From: Boseongicola sp. H5
GTDB taxonomy: Bacteria > Pseudomonadota > Alphaproteobacteria > Rhodobacterales > Rhodobacteraceae
DNA: 64,000 bases
Direction of reading: 5' to 3'
Assembly: GCA_020622165.1 (NCBI GenBank)
Contig: JACNMN010000007.1
Coordinates: forward strand, 62,001-126,000
Made by a program: the position numbers and the translations under genes. Of this stretch, positions 8,990 to 17,798 are shown piece after piece. How positions within the stretch are numbered: the first letter of the stretch is position 1; every line of letters begins with the position of its first letter. The notes under the pieces were generated by a model that saw only the letters and a program-made list of their open reading frames with translations, did no database searches and had not been told where the DNA came from.

Positions 8990-9840
8990 TCCGCGCCGCC
9001 CTGATCTGTCTGGCCCTGTGCGCTCCGGCGGTCGCGGACCCGCTGAGCGAGCATGACTGGCAGGATGACGCGCCGCAACTGGGGGGACTTTCGGGTGTGG
9101 AGATCAGCAGCGATGGCACCCGGCTCTGGGCATTGTCCGACCGGGGTTATCTTATCGCCGCCCGCATCACCCGCACCGAAGGAGCCATCACCGGCATCGG
9201 GATCACGCGGATCGCCGAACTTCTGGACGCCGCCGGCAACCGCCCCGAAACCCGCGCCGCCCGCGACAGCGAAGGCCTCGCCGTCAGCACGGGCGGCCAT
9301 GTCTATATCTCTTACGAAGGCGATCATCGGCTGACGGGTCACACACCGGACGGCCGCGTCAATCTCAGCTTTCCGACGCCGCCGGATATCGCCAGGATGG
9401 AGCTAAACGGCTCGTTCGAAGCTCTCGCCATAGGGCCCGACAACACGCTTTACACGCTTGCCGAGCGGGGCCCGGACGGGCAGGCCCCGCTTTACCGCTT
9501 CGCCGGCGGCGTCTGGGATACGGGCTTCATGTATCCGCGCAGCGACGGGTTCGATCCGGTGGGCATGGATTTCGACGATCTTGGCCGTCTTTACATCCTT
9601 GAACGCAGTTTCAGCATGTTCGGTGGGTTTGCCACCCGCATCCGGCGCGCGGAAATCACGGAAAGCGGCCTCGGCCCGCTGGCGACGCTGCTGGAAACCG
9701 CCACCGGCCGTCATCCCAATCTCGAAGGCATCAGCCTCTGGCGGGATCAGACCGGGCGGCTGATCGCGACCCTTGTCGCGGATGACAATTACAACCGGAT
9801 GTTCCGCAGCCAGATCGTCGAATACCCGATGCCGGATTGA
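8965..9840 (+). CDS. secreted esterase-like phytase family protein
   Basis: A 291-residue exported protein. The leader MRGDPVALIRAALICLALC...AVA is a typical signal peptide. The mature part reads as a beta-propeller-like protein: QLGGLSGVEISSDGTRLWALSDRG, RDSEGLAVS, GSFEALAIGPDNTLYTLAERG and GMDFDDLGRLYILERSF. This repeating D-x-S-G-L / E-A-L pattern matches the esterase-like activity of phytase domain (PF13449). Probable phosphomonoesterase or esterase; no substrate evidence. I start at ATG 8965 inside the end of mepA because it gives a clean signal peptide. It ends 12 bases from the convergent LOG-family gene, with a G10 tract between. Confidence 0.8.
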   Translation: MRGDPVALIRAALICLALCAPAVADPLSEHDWQDDAPQLGGLSGVEISSDGTRLWALSDRGYLIAARITRTEGAITGIGITRIAELLDAAGNRPETRAARDSEGLAVSTGGHVYISYEGDHRLTGHTPDGRVNLSFPTPPDIARMELNGSFEALAIGPDNTLYTLAERGPDGQAPLYRFAGGVWDTGFMYPRSDGFDPVGMDFDDLGRLYILERSFSMFGGFATRIRRAEITESGLGPLATLLETATGRHPNLEGISLWRDQTGRLIATLVADDNYNRMFRSQIVEYPMPD

Positions 9841-9841
9841 C

Positions 9842-9851
9842 GGGGGGGGGG
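9842..9851. repeat. G10 homopolymer between convergent stops
   Basis: Ten consecutive G residues fill most of the 12-base gap between the stop of the phytase-like gene and the stop of the LOG-family gene. It lies outside both coding frames, so length changes should not alter either protein. Such tracts are prone to slippage and to sequencing error. Confidence 0.9.
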
Positions 9852-9852
9852 T

Positions 9853-10692
9853 CTAACGGCCCGGTATGTTCCCGCGTTTGCCCTCATAGGCCCAGCCGTC
9901 TATCACGGCCATCGCCTCCTCCGCCGTTTCGACGAAGCGGAACAACTCCAGATCTTCGCGCGCGATCGTTCCGGCGCGGGCCAGGGCGTCCCAGTTCACC
10001 ACCTCCCGCCAGAAGCTTTCGCCGAACAGCAGGACCGGCACCTGCTCCATCCGGCCGGTCTGGATCAGGGTCAGGCTTTCGAACAGCTCATCCATGGTTC
10101 CGAACCCGCCTGGAAAGACCGCGATCGCCTTCGCGCGGATCAGGAAATGCATCTTGCGGATGCCGAAATAGTGGAAATTGAAACACAGCTCGGGGGTGAT
10201 ATAGGCGTTGGGCACCTGCTCATGGGGCAGAACGATGTTGAGCCCGATGGAACAACCGCCCGCCTCCGCCGCCCCCCGGTTTCCCGCCTCCATCACGCCG
10301 GGTCCGCCGCCGGTGACTACGACATCGCGTGTGCAGCCGGTGCTGACCGAACGCTCGGTGATGAGCCGTGCGAATTTGCGCGCCTCTTCATAATGCCGGC
10401 TCATGTCGTTGAGCGCCGCCGACCGGGCCGTCTCCCCGGGTGCCGGGATGCGCGCGCCGCCGAACATCACCACCGTCGTCTCGATCCCGCGTTCATCCAT
10501 CTCAAGCTGCGGTTTCAGCAGTTCCAGCTGCAACCGAACGGGTCTGAGCTCGTCCCGGCAGAGGAAATCCGGGTCCGCGAATGCGAGCCGGTAAGCCGGG
10601 GAGCGCGCCTGCGGCGTGTCCGGCTTGATCTGGCTCGACTGGATATCCTGATGAGCATCGCGGAAAGGGCCGTGTCTCTGATCGTCATTCAT
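9853..10692 (-). CDS. LOG-family protein (TIGR00730-type Rossmann fold)
   Basis: A 279-residue protein of the LOG / cytokinin riboside 5'-monophosphate phosphoribohydrolase superfamily. Diagnostic motifs are GGGPGVMEAGNRG (residues 128-140) and PGGFGTMDE (194-202), which form the nucleotide-binding and catalytic site. Family members cleave nucleoside 5'-monophosphates to free base and ribose 5-phosphate; many bacterial ones act on AMP or are of unknown role. The roughly 70-residue N-terminal extension before ETTVVMFGGARIP marks it as the long bacterial subtype. The start is the ATG of MNDDQRHGPF; the reading frame continues further upstream without similarity. It is divergent from dapD across a 160-base gap. 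Confidence 0.87.
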   Translation of the reverse strand: MNDDQRHGPFRDAHQDIQSSQIKPDTPQARSPAYRLAFADPDFLCRDELRPVRLQLELLKPQLEMDERGIETTVVMFGGARIPAPGETARSAALNDMSRHYEEARKFARLITERSVSTGCTRDVVVTGGGPGVMEAGNRGAAEAGGCSIGLNIVLPHEQVPNAYITPELCFNFHYFGIRKMHFLIRAKAIAVFPGGFGTMDELFESLTLIQTGRMEQVPVLLFGESFWREVVNWDALARAGTIAREDLELFRFVETAEEAMAVIDGWAYEGKRGNIPGR

Positions 10693-10852
10693 TTTTGCAC
10701 AAGTTCCTGTTCGGGCAATCCGTTCCGCGACACTAGCGGCCCGGCAGGCCCGGTGCCACCGGAATACCCGCCTGTCCGTGGCCGTGATCTGATTGCGAAA
10801 CCTGCCGGCGTTGCCTATAGCCTCCTGCCAACACGATCCCCGGAGGACCCCA

Positions 10853-11680
10853 ATGTCAAACGCCCAGCTTGAAACCGCGATCGAGGCCGCCTGGGAGGCG
10901 CGCGACCAGATCACACCGGCCACGACCGGAGAAACCCGCGAGGCCGTCGAGGACACTCTGAACGCGCTCGACAGCGGGCAGTTGCGGGTCGCCGAACGGC
11001 AGGAGAACGGGGACTGGCACGTGAACCAGTGGGCCAAGAAGGCGGTCCTGCTCGGGTTCCGCCTGAAAGACATGGAGATGCAGGGCGGCTCGCCCCAGGG
11101 CGGAAGCTGGTGGGACAAGGTCGACAGCAAATGGGCAAGCTGGGGCGAAAACGAGTGGGGCGCGGCGGGTTTTCGCGCCGTGCCGAACTGCGTCGTCCGG
11201 AAATCCGCCTATATCGCGCCCGGCGTCGTGCTGATGCCCTCCTTCGTCAATCTCGGCGCCTATGTCGACAGCGGCACGATGGTCGACACCTGGGCCACCG
11301 TCGGGTCATGTGCGCAGATCGGCAAGAACGTACATCTCTCGGGCGGCGTCGGCATCGGCGGTGTGCTGGAACCGATGCAGGCAGGCCCCACGATCATCGA
11401 AGACAATTGCTTCATCGGGGCCCGCTCCGAAGTGGTCGAGGGCTGCATCATCCGCGAGGGGTCCGTGCTGGGCATGGGGGTTTTCATCGGGCAGTCGACC
11501 AAGATCGTGGACCGCGAAACGGGCCAGGTCATGTATGGCGAGGTGCCGGCGGGCTCGGTCGTTGTCGCGGGCTCGATGCCGTCGAAGAACGGCGTCAATC
11601 TCTACTGCGCCGTCATCGTCAAAAGGGTCGATGAAAAGACCCGCTCGAAGACGTCGATCAACGATCTTCTGCGCGACTGA
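10853..11680 (+). CDS. dapD: tetrahydrodipicolinate N-succinyltransferase
   Basis: Converts tetrahydrodipicolinate plus succinyl-CoA to N-succinyl-2-amino-6-oxopimelate in the succinylase branch of lysine/mDAP synthesis. At 275 residues it has the family size. The left-handed beta-helix hexapeptide repeats are visible from about residue 105: [56 protein letters not shown]. The start [10 protein letters not shown] follows a strong CGGAGG ribosome-binding site. dapE, the desuccinylase of the same pathway, lies about 5 kb downstream on the same strand but separated by unrelated genes. Confidence 0.97.
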   Translation: MSNAQLETAIEAAWEARDQITPATTGETREAVEDTLNALDSGQLRVAERQENGDWHVNQWAKKAVLLGFRLKDMEMQGGSPQGGSWWDKVDSKWASWGENEWGAAGFRAVPNCVVRKSAYIAPGVVLMPSFVNLGAYVDSGTMVDTWATVGSCAQIGKNVHLSGGVGIGGVLEPMQAGPTIIEDNCFIGARSEVVEGCIIREGSVLGMGVFIGQSTKIVDRETGQVMYGEVPAGSVVVAGSMPSKNGVNLYCAVIVKRVDEKTRSKTSINDLLRD

Positions 11681-11748
11681 GCCTGGTGCTTTCCGGCCAA
11701 ATCGGAACGTGCTAGCCTCGGCGCATCAGGTAAACGAGCGGGTGTATC

Positions 11749-11997
11749 ATGCAAGGTCTTGGGTGGATTGCGGCGATCGTCGTGGGAGGGCTGGCCGGTT
11801 GGGCGGCCAGTTCGATCATGAAGGCCGATACCGGGTTATTGCTGAATATTGTTCTGGGCATCGTCGGCGCCTTGGTGGCCAATTTCCTCCTCGGTCTGGT
11901 GGGGATCAACGCATCGCCCACATGGATTTCGCAGGGCATCGTCGGCCTGATCGGGGCCTGTCTGCTGATTGCCGGATGGCGGACCATACGCCGGTAA
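11749..11997 (+). CDS. GlsB/YeaQ/YmgE-type small membrane protein
   Basis: An 82-residue very hydrophobic protein with three predicted helices. The pattern GWIAAIVVGGLAGWAASSIMK ... LLNIVLGIVGALVANFLLGL ... ISQGIVGLIGACLLI matches the transglycosylase-associated / YeaQ stress-response membrane family (PF04226). The function is unknown; relatives in E. coli are often stress-induced. It is a single gene between dapD and the mipA-like gene. Confidence 0.85.
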   Translation: MQGLGWIAAIVVGGLAGWAASSIMKADTGLLLNIVLGIVGALVANFLLGLVGINASPTWISQGIVGLIGACLLIAGWRTIRR

Positions 11998-12009
11998 AAA
12001 CTTCTTTTC

Positions 12010-12023
12010 AAACTGATCAGTTT
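12010..12023. promoter_or_regulatory. perfect 14-bp palindrome upstream of mipA-like gene
   Basis: AAACTGATCAGTTT is a complete 14-base palindrome in an AT-rich stretch 65 bases before the mipA-like start and just after the YeaQ-type gene. No T-tract follows, so an operator fits better than an intrinsic terminator. The binding regulator is unknown. Confidence 0.5.
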
Positions 12024-12087
12024 AGTTTATTTCTCTGCCAAACCAGAGGCGTAAGCGTATCTTGCAGTTGGAAAAACGGAGTTGAAA

Positions 12088-12834
12088 ATGACCCGAAATC
12101 TGGCCGGTCCGGCCCTTGTTCTGAGCGTGTTCGCCACCGGCACGGCCTTTGCCCAGGAACAGCCGCAGGGGCTGAGCTTCGGGCTCGTGGCCGGAGTGTC
12201 GAACTCCCTTTATGTGGGGGATGAGGATGACACATCGGTCTTTCCGCTGCTCAGCTATCAGGGGCAGGGCTTTTCGGTCGGGTTCGACGGGCTGACGGTC
12301 GACATGATCGATCGCGGTGGGGTGCGTGTGCAGGGGCGGCTTGCCCCCCGTTTCACCGCGCTGGACGATCCCGATGCCGTCGCCCTTCAGGGGCTCGACC
12401 GCGATATCACCGTCGATGCGGGCTTCAGCCTTGCCTATGACATCAGCCCGCAGGCCACGGTAAACGCCACATTCCTGCAGGAAATCACCGGCGAACATGA
12501 CGGGCGGGAGCTTACCGTGGATGTCCGGCATCAACTCATGCTGGGGCAGGTGCCTCTCGGCCTCAGCGCGGGGCTGACATGGCAAAGCGAGGATCTGGCC
12601 GGGTATCTCTATGGGGTCCGCCCCTCCGAAGCGACCGGCACCCGCCCGGCCTATGCGCCCGATGCGGCGGTAATCCCGTTCGTGGGCGTGTCGACCGCTT
12701 TTCCGATCACCGACAGCGCGGCGATTTTTGCCACCGCACAGGCATCTTTTCCGGATGACACGATCACCGACAGCCCCATCGTCGACGAAGACAGGCTCTA
12801 TAGCGCCAATATCGGCATCCAGTTCAATTTCTGA
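12088..12834 (+). CDS. MipA/OmpV family outer-membrane protein
   Basis: A 248-residue protein with signal peptide MTRNLAGPALVLSVFATGTAFA cleaved before QE. The mature part alternates polar and hydrophobic residues as a beta-barrel and ends in a C-terminal phenylalanine (IQFNF), the usual outer-membrane assembly signal. The GFDGLTVDMIDRGGVRVQGRLAPRF segment is typical of MipA/OmpV proteins, which include MltA-interacting scaffold proteins and porin-like barrels. I start at ATG 12088 with GGAG 6 bases upstream; a TTG two codons earlier is in frame. The upstream AT-rich region contains a perfect palindrome. Confidence 0.85.
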   Translation: MTRNLAGPALVLSVFATGTAFAQEQPQGLSFGLVAGVSNSLYVGDEDDTSVFPLLSYQGQGFSVGFDGLTVDMIDRGGVRVQGRLAPRFTALDDPDAVALQGLDRDITVDAGFSLAYDISPQATVNATFLQEITGEHDGRELTVDVRHQLMLGQVPLGLSAGLTWQSEDLAGYLYGVRPSEATGTRPAYAPDAAVIPFVGVSTAFPITDSAAIFATAQASFPDDTITDSPIVDEDRLYSANIGIQFNF

Positions 12835-12906
12835 GGCCGCGTCCGACGGAAGTGCGGCCCCGTTGCGTGTCATCGGACGGAACCGCGCAGGGAGATCAGC
12901 CAGACC

Positions 12907-13098
12907 ATGACCCGAGCCTTCCTTCTGACCATGGCCATCGCAGTGGGCCTTTTTGCGCAAAAGATGCAGGCCGAAGAGCACCAGACACAGGTCGCCCAGA
13001 ACCAGGGTGGCCCTGCCATGACCCTCGGCACCTTGCCGATCGCGGGAACACCGCCGGGATCGCACCCGGCGGGCGCCGAACCGCTGGATCTTTTCTGA
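12907..13098 (+). CDS. small exported protein of unknown function
   Basis: A 63-residue frame starting MTRAFLLTMAIAVGLFAQKMQAEE, which looks like a signal peptide, followed by a short Gln/Pro/Gly-rich mature region ending AGAEPLDLF. No family recognised. AGGGAG lies about 13 bases upstream of the ATG, a rather long spacing. It lies 72 bases after the mipA-like gene on the same strand. The leader-like start supports a real gene, but it could be fortuitous in GC-rich sequence. Confidence 0.5.
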   Translation: MTRAFLLTMAIAVGLFAQKMQAEEHQTQVAQNQGGPAMTLGTLPIAGTPPGSHPAGAEPLDLF

Positions 13099-13208
13099 TC
13101 CCGCGGCCCCGCCTTGGCCACCCAAGAGCGCCAGGGCGGATGTTCGGCCCGTCCGTTGGGGCGCCATCGACTTGACAGCGACACCTCCAAACCCGCAAAG
13201 CCGCTCCC

Positions 13209-13559
13209 ATGAGTGATGCCAAGAAGGAAAAGCGCCCCCAGCAGATCTTCACCCTGCTGGTGGAAGTGGGCCGCAAGGCGGGCGACGGGTTGCCGGATGG
13301 CGCCACCGGTGCGGCCCTGATCTGCTATGCATCCGGTGTCGACGAAGCGGAAGCGGTGCGTGAAACCGTGGCGATCCTGAAACAGGCCGAGCTGGCCCCA
13401 CTGGACGTCACCGGCTATGGCACGCGCGATGAACGGCTTGCGCAGGGCCATGACATCGATGCCGAAGAAACCGCGCTGATGGAGCGCGCGCGAGCCGAAA
13501 ACGCCGTGATCGTGGCGCAGATGACACCGTTTTTCGGAGAAGACGGGTCCGCGCGCTAG
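13209..13559 (+). CDS. conserved hypothetical cytoplasmic protein
   Basis: A 116-residue acidic protein, MSDAKKEKRPQQIFTLLVEV..., without signal peptide or membrane segment. It contains an alpha-helical region (DEAEAVRETVAILKQAEL) and a charged C-terminal half (HDIDAEETALMERARAEN). I recognise no domain. Amino-acid composition and codon use match its neighbours, which supports a real gene. Its TAG stop overlaps the TAG stop of the convergent Hint-domain gene in a CTAG palindrome. Confidence 0.7.
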   Translation: MSDAKKEKRPQQIFTLLVEVGRKAGDGLPDGATGAALICYASGVDEAEAVRETVAILKQAELAPLDVTGYGTRDERLAQGHDIDAEETALMERARAENAVIVAQMTPFFGEDGSAR

Positions 13560-14590
13560 GCTGCGACGCGGCGATGTTCTGCGATCAGGGACAACAGGCT
13601 CTGCGCCGCCGCGCGATCCAGCGTCGGATAATGCGGGCTTGCATCCGCTTCGGACAATTGGCCGGTATTGCGCCCGTTTGCACTGAGCATGTCGCCAAGC
13701 AGAAGCGTCTCCAACCGGCAGCGCCCGACCATGACGCAATCATGATCATCCAGAAGGAAGTGGTGGAACACCCGTGTGGGCCGCGTGTGGTCGCGCCGGG
13801 CCGAAATGCCATTCACCAGATCTCTGGCGCGCACGAAGACCCGTTCCTCGCCGAACAGATACTCCACATCGGTTCCATCCATCAGCAGGCGATGCTGCGC
13901 GGACACGGTGCAATCCCGGGTCAGTCCGAAATAGGGCGCACGCAGGACGACGGGGGCCATGGAGCCAAGGCACAAGACCTCGCGCCGTCCGGCCCAGCGC
14001 ACGACCTGCGGCCCGCGATCGAGCGTGTCGACGACCATGCCGGGGCGCAGATCCTCGACGCGAACGGGGCCCGCAGGCGTGTTGATGGGCGTACCCGCCT
14101 GAAAACAGGGGGCGGGGCCCACGGGCACGTCATGGGTCGCCAGCGCGGCGAAGTTCAGCTGCTCCGCATATCGTGGGCTGCGCGGTAGAAAATCGGTCAG
14201 ATCCGGGGCGACCGGCACCCGCGGACGCAGGAGGAGCCGCAGGCCGCTGTCAAGATTGCGGATATCGACAAGCGTATCGCGGCCATGGATATCGGTGCGG
14301 TAATGCAGATGGAAGGTCTCGCCGGGCTGCAGCATTCCAGGCTGTGTCATGATATCGACATCGCGGTGGAAAAGGCGCATCGCGCCATCGGGCATGCGGA
14401 AAAGCCCGAACTGTTCCGCTTCGGTGCCGACGCCGGCCCAAAGCCGGATCGGGCGTTCGCCGCCACGGGGCAGGCGTCCTTCGACGATCAGTGTGACATG
14501 GCCGGATTCGGACGATACCGGCTTCGGCATCGTGGCGATTTCAACGCCGTCCACCTGACCTGTTGCATCCCAGATTGCTGCCCAGACCAT
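13556..14590 (-). CDS. Hint-domain protein (short)
   Basis: A 344-residue protein. Residues 1-155 are a beta-rich region of no recognised family (GHVTLIVEGRLPRGGERPIRLWAG ... FHLHYRTDIHG). A proteobacterial Hint (Hedgehog/intein-like) domain begins at Cys162: CFQAGTPINTPAGPVRVEDL, GPQVVRWAGRR, SAQHRLLMDGTDVEYLFGEE and VFHHFLLDDHDCVMV. Hint domains can self-cleave through the leading Cys; in Rhodobacterales they often cap secreted proteins. No signal peptide is visible, consistent with type I or unknown export. I start at MVWAAIWDAT, with GAGGTGG upstream. It lies 87 bases downstream of a second Hint gene. Confidence 0.83.
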   Translation of the reverse strand: MVWAAIWDATGQVDGVEIATMPKPVSSESGHVTLIVEGRLPRGGERPIRLWAGVGTEAEQFGLFRMPDGAMRLFHRDVDIMTQPGMLQPGETFHLHYRTDIHGRDTLVDIRNLDSGLRLLLRPRVPVAPDLTDFLPRSPRYAEQLNFAALATHDVPVGPAPCFQAGTPINTPAGPVRVEDLRPGMVVDTLDRGPQVVRWAGRREVLCLGSMAPVVLRAPYFGLTRDCTVSAQHRLLMDGTDVEYLFGEERVFVRARDLVNGISARRDHTRPTRVFHHFLLDDHDCVMVGRCRLETLLLGDMLSANGRNTGQLSEADASPHYPTLDRAAAQSLLSLIAEHRRVAA

Positions 14591-14677
14591 CTCAACCACC
14601 TCGATAACACCTGATACGGAAACAATGTGGCACAAGAATGTGGGGAGATTTCATCCGGAGTGAGGCAAATTCAGGGC

Positions 14678-16255
14678 TCACGCAAACAGAGCCCGGGCTT
14701 CATAGGATTTCAGCGCCGGACGGGCGGACGGCCCATATCCGAAACCGGAGTTTTGGCTCAATTCCGGAAACAATGCGAGCACTTCCGCCCGGGTTTCCTC
14801 TTCGAACCCGCCAAGCGTGTGCGGACCCGGAAAGAAGCTCTCGGTCAGAAGCCCGTCGGACCAGACGATCTGATGGGTGTCGAACAGCAGGTGATAGTAT
14901 TCCACATCACCGCCGGTTTCGAAGCAGACGCTGCGATGATTGACGAGATCCTTGGCAGTCACCAGAACCTCATCCTCGCCGAACAGCAAGTCGGCCATGT
15001 AATGGGAAATCATCACCCGGTGCTGGGGGGACAGGCGCAATGTGCCATGCGCACCGAAGGTGCCGGCCTTGATCACCACGGGGGCGAACTGTCCCGTGGC
15101 CTCCACCTGCCGGTTGCCGATCCAGCGAATGGCCTGCGGCCCGTGATCGCGCGTCTGTACGAGGTCGCCCACCCGCAGCCGTTCGACCGGAACCTCGCCG
15201 GAAGGCGTCAGAATCCGCGTCCCGCGCACGAAACACGGGATCGTGGTGACCGTGACGAAGGCCGTGTCGGAAATACCCTCGGCATTTTCGGCCGTATAGC
15301 TGAAATTGACCACATCCGGGTCGACCAGCCCGACCAGATCGGAGGGCGGTGTCACCGCCAGATTGCCATCGGCCTGCAAGGTGATCTCGTGGCCGGAACT
15401 GAGCGTTACCGTGTCGCCGACCGACACTTCCTGCCCGTTGATATGGGTGACGATCATCAGGCCCACGCCATCGCCGTCATTGGCCAGAACGTCCAAGGTG
15501 CCGGTGAAGCCCTCATACAGGGTCTTGGTATCGTCCCCGGCGATGAAGTCGCCCTGAATGCTGTCCGCCGCGATCAGAAGCGCGGAATCGTAGCTGCTGT
15601 CCTGCACATCGGCGATGCCGAACTTGATGGTGTTCTGCACGCCCGCGTTGACCGGCAAGATCAGGCGCAGGGTCACGGTGAACCCATCGGCCTCGGTATT
15701 GTAGGCATCGCCCGTGTTGTCGACGAAGAGCGTCTCGTTCTCGGACTGGTTGACCGAATTGATCTGCGTGACCTCGAAAATCGGCGAGGTCACAAGCTGG
15801 CCATTGACCCAGACCGCCACCACATCGTTGAAGACCGAACCGGTGTATTCCGGATACTCCTCGGACGCGAAGGTGAACTGCATCGACATGACATCGGTGT
15901 CCGGGATGAAATCGACCTCCATGACCGATGCATCAAAGGTCGACCGACCGGCCACGCCGTTGAAATCGGACCGGTTGCTGTCACCGGAGGTATTTGTGCT
16001 GGTATTGGTGCGGGTATTCGGGTCACCGCCGCCATCGCGCGTGATATCCGTGACCCGGCCGGTCGACAGGATCACGCCGCGATCCGAAGGCGTCAGCCCC
16101 GGGGCGATGCTGTCCCCGCCGCTCCAGATGCCCGAAGACCGGCTGTCGCCGTCATAGTCGGCATCCACGATGGTGATGCCATCGCCGAATATCGCGCGCG
16201 CCATCTGCATGGCGGAGGCGCTCGTGTTGATTGTCAGCTCGTCTGCTGTGGCCAT
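14678..16255 (-). CDS. choice-of-anchor L / Hint-domain secreted protein
   Basis: A 525-residue protein with three parts. Residues 1-235 form a choice-of-anchor L region (MQMARAIFGDGITIVDADYDGD, FTFASEEYPEYTGSVFNDVV, KFGIADVQDSSYDSALLI). Residues 236-338 look like a cadherin/Ig-like repeat (LYEGFTGTLDVLANDGDG ... VNFSYTAENAEG). A Hint domain starts at Cys341 (CFVRGTRILTPSGEVPVERL, DHGPQAIRWIGNRQ, SPQHRVMISHYMADLLFGE, YYHLLFDTHQIV, TESFFPG). It is acidic, Asp/Asn/Thr-rich and lacks a Sec leader, as expected for type I-secreted adhesins. The start MATADELTIN has AGAGG upstream. Probably an extracellular or surface protein processed by its Hint domain. Confidence 0.87.
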   Translation of the reverse strand: MATADELTINTSASAMQMARAIFGDGITIVDADYDGDSRSSGIWSGGDSIAPGLTPSDRGVILSTGRVTDITRDGGGDPNTRTNTSTNTSGDSNRSDFNGVAGRSTFDASVMEVDFIPDTDVMSMQFTFASEEYPEYTGSVFNDVVAVWVNGQLVTSPIFEVTQINSVNQSENETLFVDNTGDAYNTEADGFTVTLRLILPVNAGVQNTIKFGIADVQDSSYDSALLIAADSIQGDFIAGDDTKTLYEGFTGTLDVLANDGDGVGLMIVTHINGQEVSVGDTVTLSSGHEITLQADGNLAVTPPSDLVGLVDPDVVNFSYTAENAEGISDTAFVTVTTIPCFVRGTRILTPSGEVPVERLRVGDLVQTRDHGPQAIRWIGNRQVEATGQFAPVVIKAGTFGAHGTLRLSPQHRVMISHYMADLLFGEDEVLVTAKDLVNHRSVCFETGGDVEYYHLLFDTHQIVWSDGLLTESFFPGPHTLGGFEEETRAEVLALFPELSQNSGFGYGPSARPALKSYEARALFA

Positions 16256-16520
16256 GTGGTCTGCCTCTGCCTCGTTCAAGGCTCGGGCATACCCGTTGAC
16301 AAAGCTGAATTCCCGGCGCGGAGAGCGTCAGGAATGATCCTTGTCTTCGAAACGCGGTCTTTGCCGCAAGACTGCCCCAGCCTTTTTTCCGAAGTCTAGC
16401 CAGAATTGAGGCGAAAGTTGGGCAGACATCGCAGATTACCGTGGCGGACTGTGCCCGCTTGTCCCCGCCTGCCCCCGGCGCTATCGCTGACATCACCCCG
16501 ATTGCAGAAGGCGAACCCCC

Positions 16521-17669
16521 ATGTCCCAGCCCGTCGATCCCGCCAGACTGACCGCCGATCTGGTGCGCTGCCCCTCGGTCACCCCGGAGGAAGGTGGCGC
16601 GTTGCAGCTGCTGCAGGAGGCGCTCGCCGATGCCGGGTTTCTCAGCATTCGGGTGGACCGGAACGGCACGCCCAATCTGTTTGCGCGGTGGGGCACCAAG
16701 GGCCATGCCCGAAGCTTCGGCTTCAATGGCCATACCGATGTGGTGCCCGTCGGCGACGAAGCCGCCTGGACCCACCCGCCCTTCGGCGCGGAGCTTGACC
16801 AAGGCTGGCTTTACGGGCGCGGCGCGACCGACATGAAATCCGGTGTCGCCGCCTTTGTTGCCGCGGCGATCGATTTTGTGCGCACCACGCCGCCAGACGG
16901 CGCGATCATCCTTGCCATCACCGGGGATGAGGAAGGCAGTTCGACCGACGGCACGATCGCAATCCTCGACTGGATGGCCGCGGAGGGCGAGCAGATGACC
17001 GCCTGCCTCGTCGGCGAACCCACCTGCCCGGAGACCATCGGCGACATGATCAAGATTGGGCGGCGCGGCTCGATGACCGCGCATATCACGGTTGCCGGCA
17101 AACAGGGCCATTCCGCCTATCTGCACAAGGCGCTGAACCCGATGCCCGCGGTGGCGCTTCTGGCCCATCGTATGTCAAGCCATGTGCTGGACGAAGGCAC
17201 GGAGCATTTCGATCCCTCCACCTGCTCGGTCACCACGATCGACACCGGCAATCCGGCCTCCAACGTCATCCCGGCGCAAACCCGGATGACCGTCAATCTG
17301 CGGTTCAACGATACTCATAGCGGGGCCTCCCTGACCGAATGGTTGCTGGCGGAGGCCGACAGGGTCGCTGAGGAGACGGGTACGCGGATCACGCTTGAGG
17401 CGAAAATCTCCGGCGAGCCGTTTCTGACGCCGCCGGGCGCACTTTCCACGCTGGTCAGTCAGGCGATCCACAAGGAGACCAATCAGAATCCGGTTCTGTC
17501 CACCACCGGCGGGACATCCGACGCGCGGTTCGTGAAATCCCACTGCCCGGTGGTGGAGTTCGGTCTTGTCGGACACCGGATGCATGAAGTGGATGAACGG
17601 GTCTGGGTGCAGGATATTCACGATCTGAAACGGATCTATGGCCGCATCCTGACCGATTACTTCGCTTGA
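16521..17669 (+). CDS. dapE: succinyl-diaminopimelate desuccinylase
   Basis: Removes succinate from N-succinyl-LL-DAP to give LL-DAP for lysine and peptidoglycan. The 382-residue protein shows the M20 di-zinc motifs: [12 protein letters not shown] (His/Asp ligands), [27 protein letters not shown] with the catalytic Glu pair, and [12 protein letters not shown]. The C-terminus holds [10 protein letters not shown] and [14 protein letters not shown], typical of DapE rather than other M20 peptidases. Start [10 protein letters not shown] agrees with the family. RNase R follows on the same strand. Confidence 0.97.
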   Translation: MSQPVDPARLTADLVRCPSVTPEEGGALQLLQEALADAGFLSIRVDRNGTPNLFARWGTKGHARSFGFNGHTDVVPVGDEAAWTHPPFGAELDQGWLYGRGATDMKSGVAAFVAAAIDFVRTTPPDGAIILAITGDEEGSSTDGTIAILDWMAAEGEQMTACLVGEPTCPETIGDMIKIGRRGSMTAHITVAGKQGHSAYLHKALNPMPAVALLAHRMSSHVLDEGTEHFDPSTCSVTTIDTGNPASNVIPAQTRMTVNLRFNDTHSGASLTEWLLAEADRVAEETGTRITLEAKISGEPFLTPPGALSTLVSQAIHKETNQNPVLSTTGGTSDARFVKSHCPVVEFGLVGHRMHEVDERVWVQDIHDLKRIYGRILTDYFA

Positions 17670-17798
17670 GCCACCTCCCGCGTGCCGGCCGTCGTGCTCC
17701 GCGGATACCCGTCCGATCCACCCGCCCGGGCCCGGGCGATCCGGCCGCATCGCACTTCGCCGATGACGCGCCCTGCCCCTCGTGCTACCTCCCCTCTC

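Noticed and set aside
16380-16390. T6 run near 16382 as a terminator
   Set aside because: The nearest hairpin (GTCTT/AAGAC) is separated from the T-run by about 10 bases, and both flanking genes point away from it.
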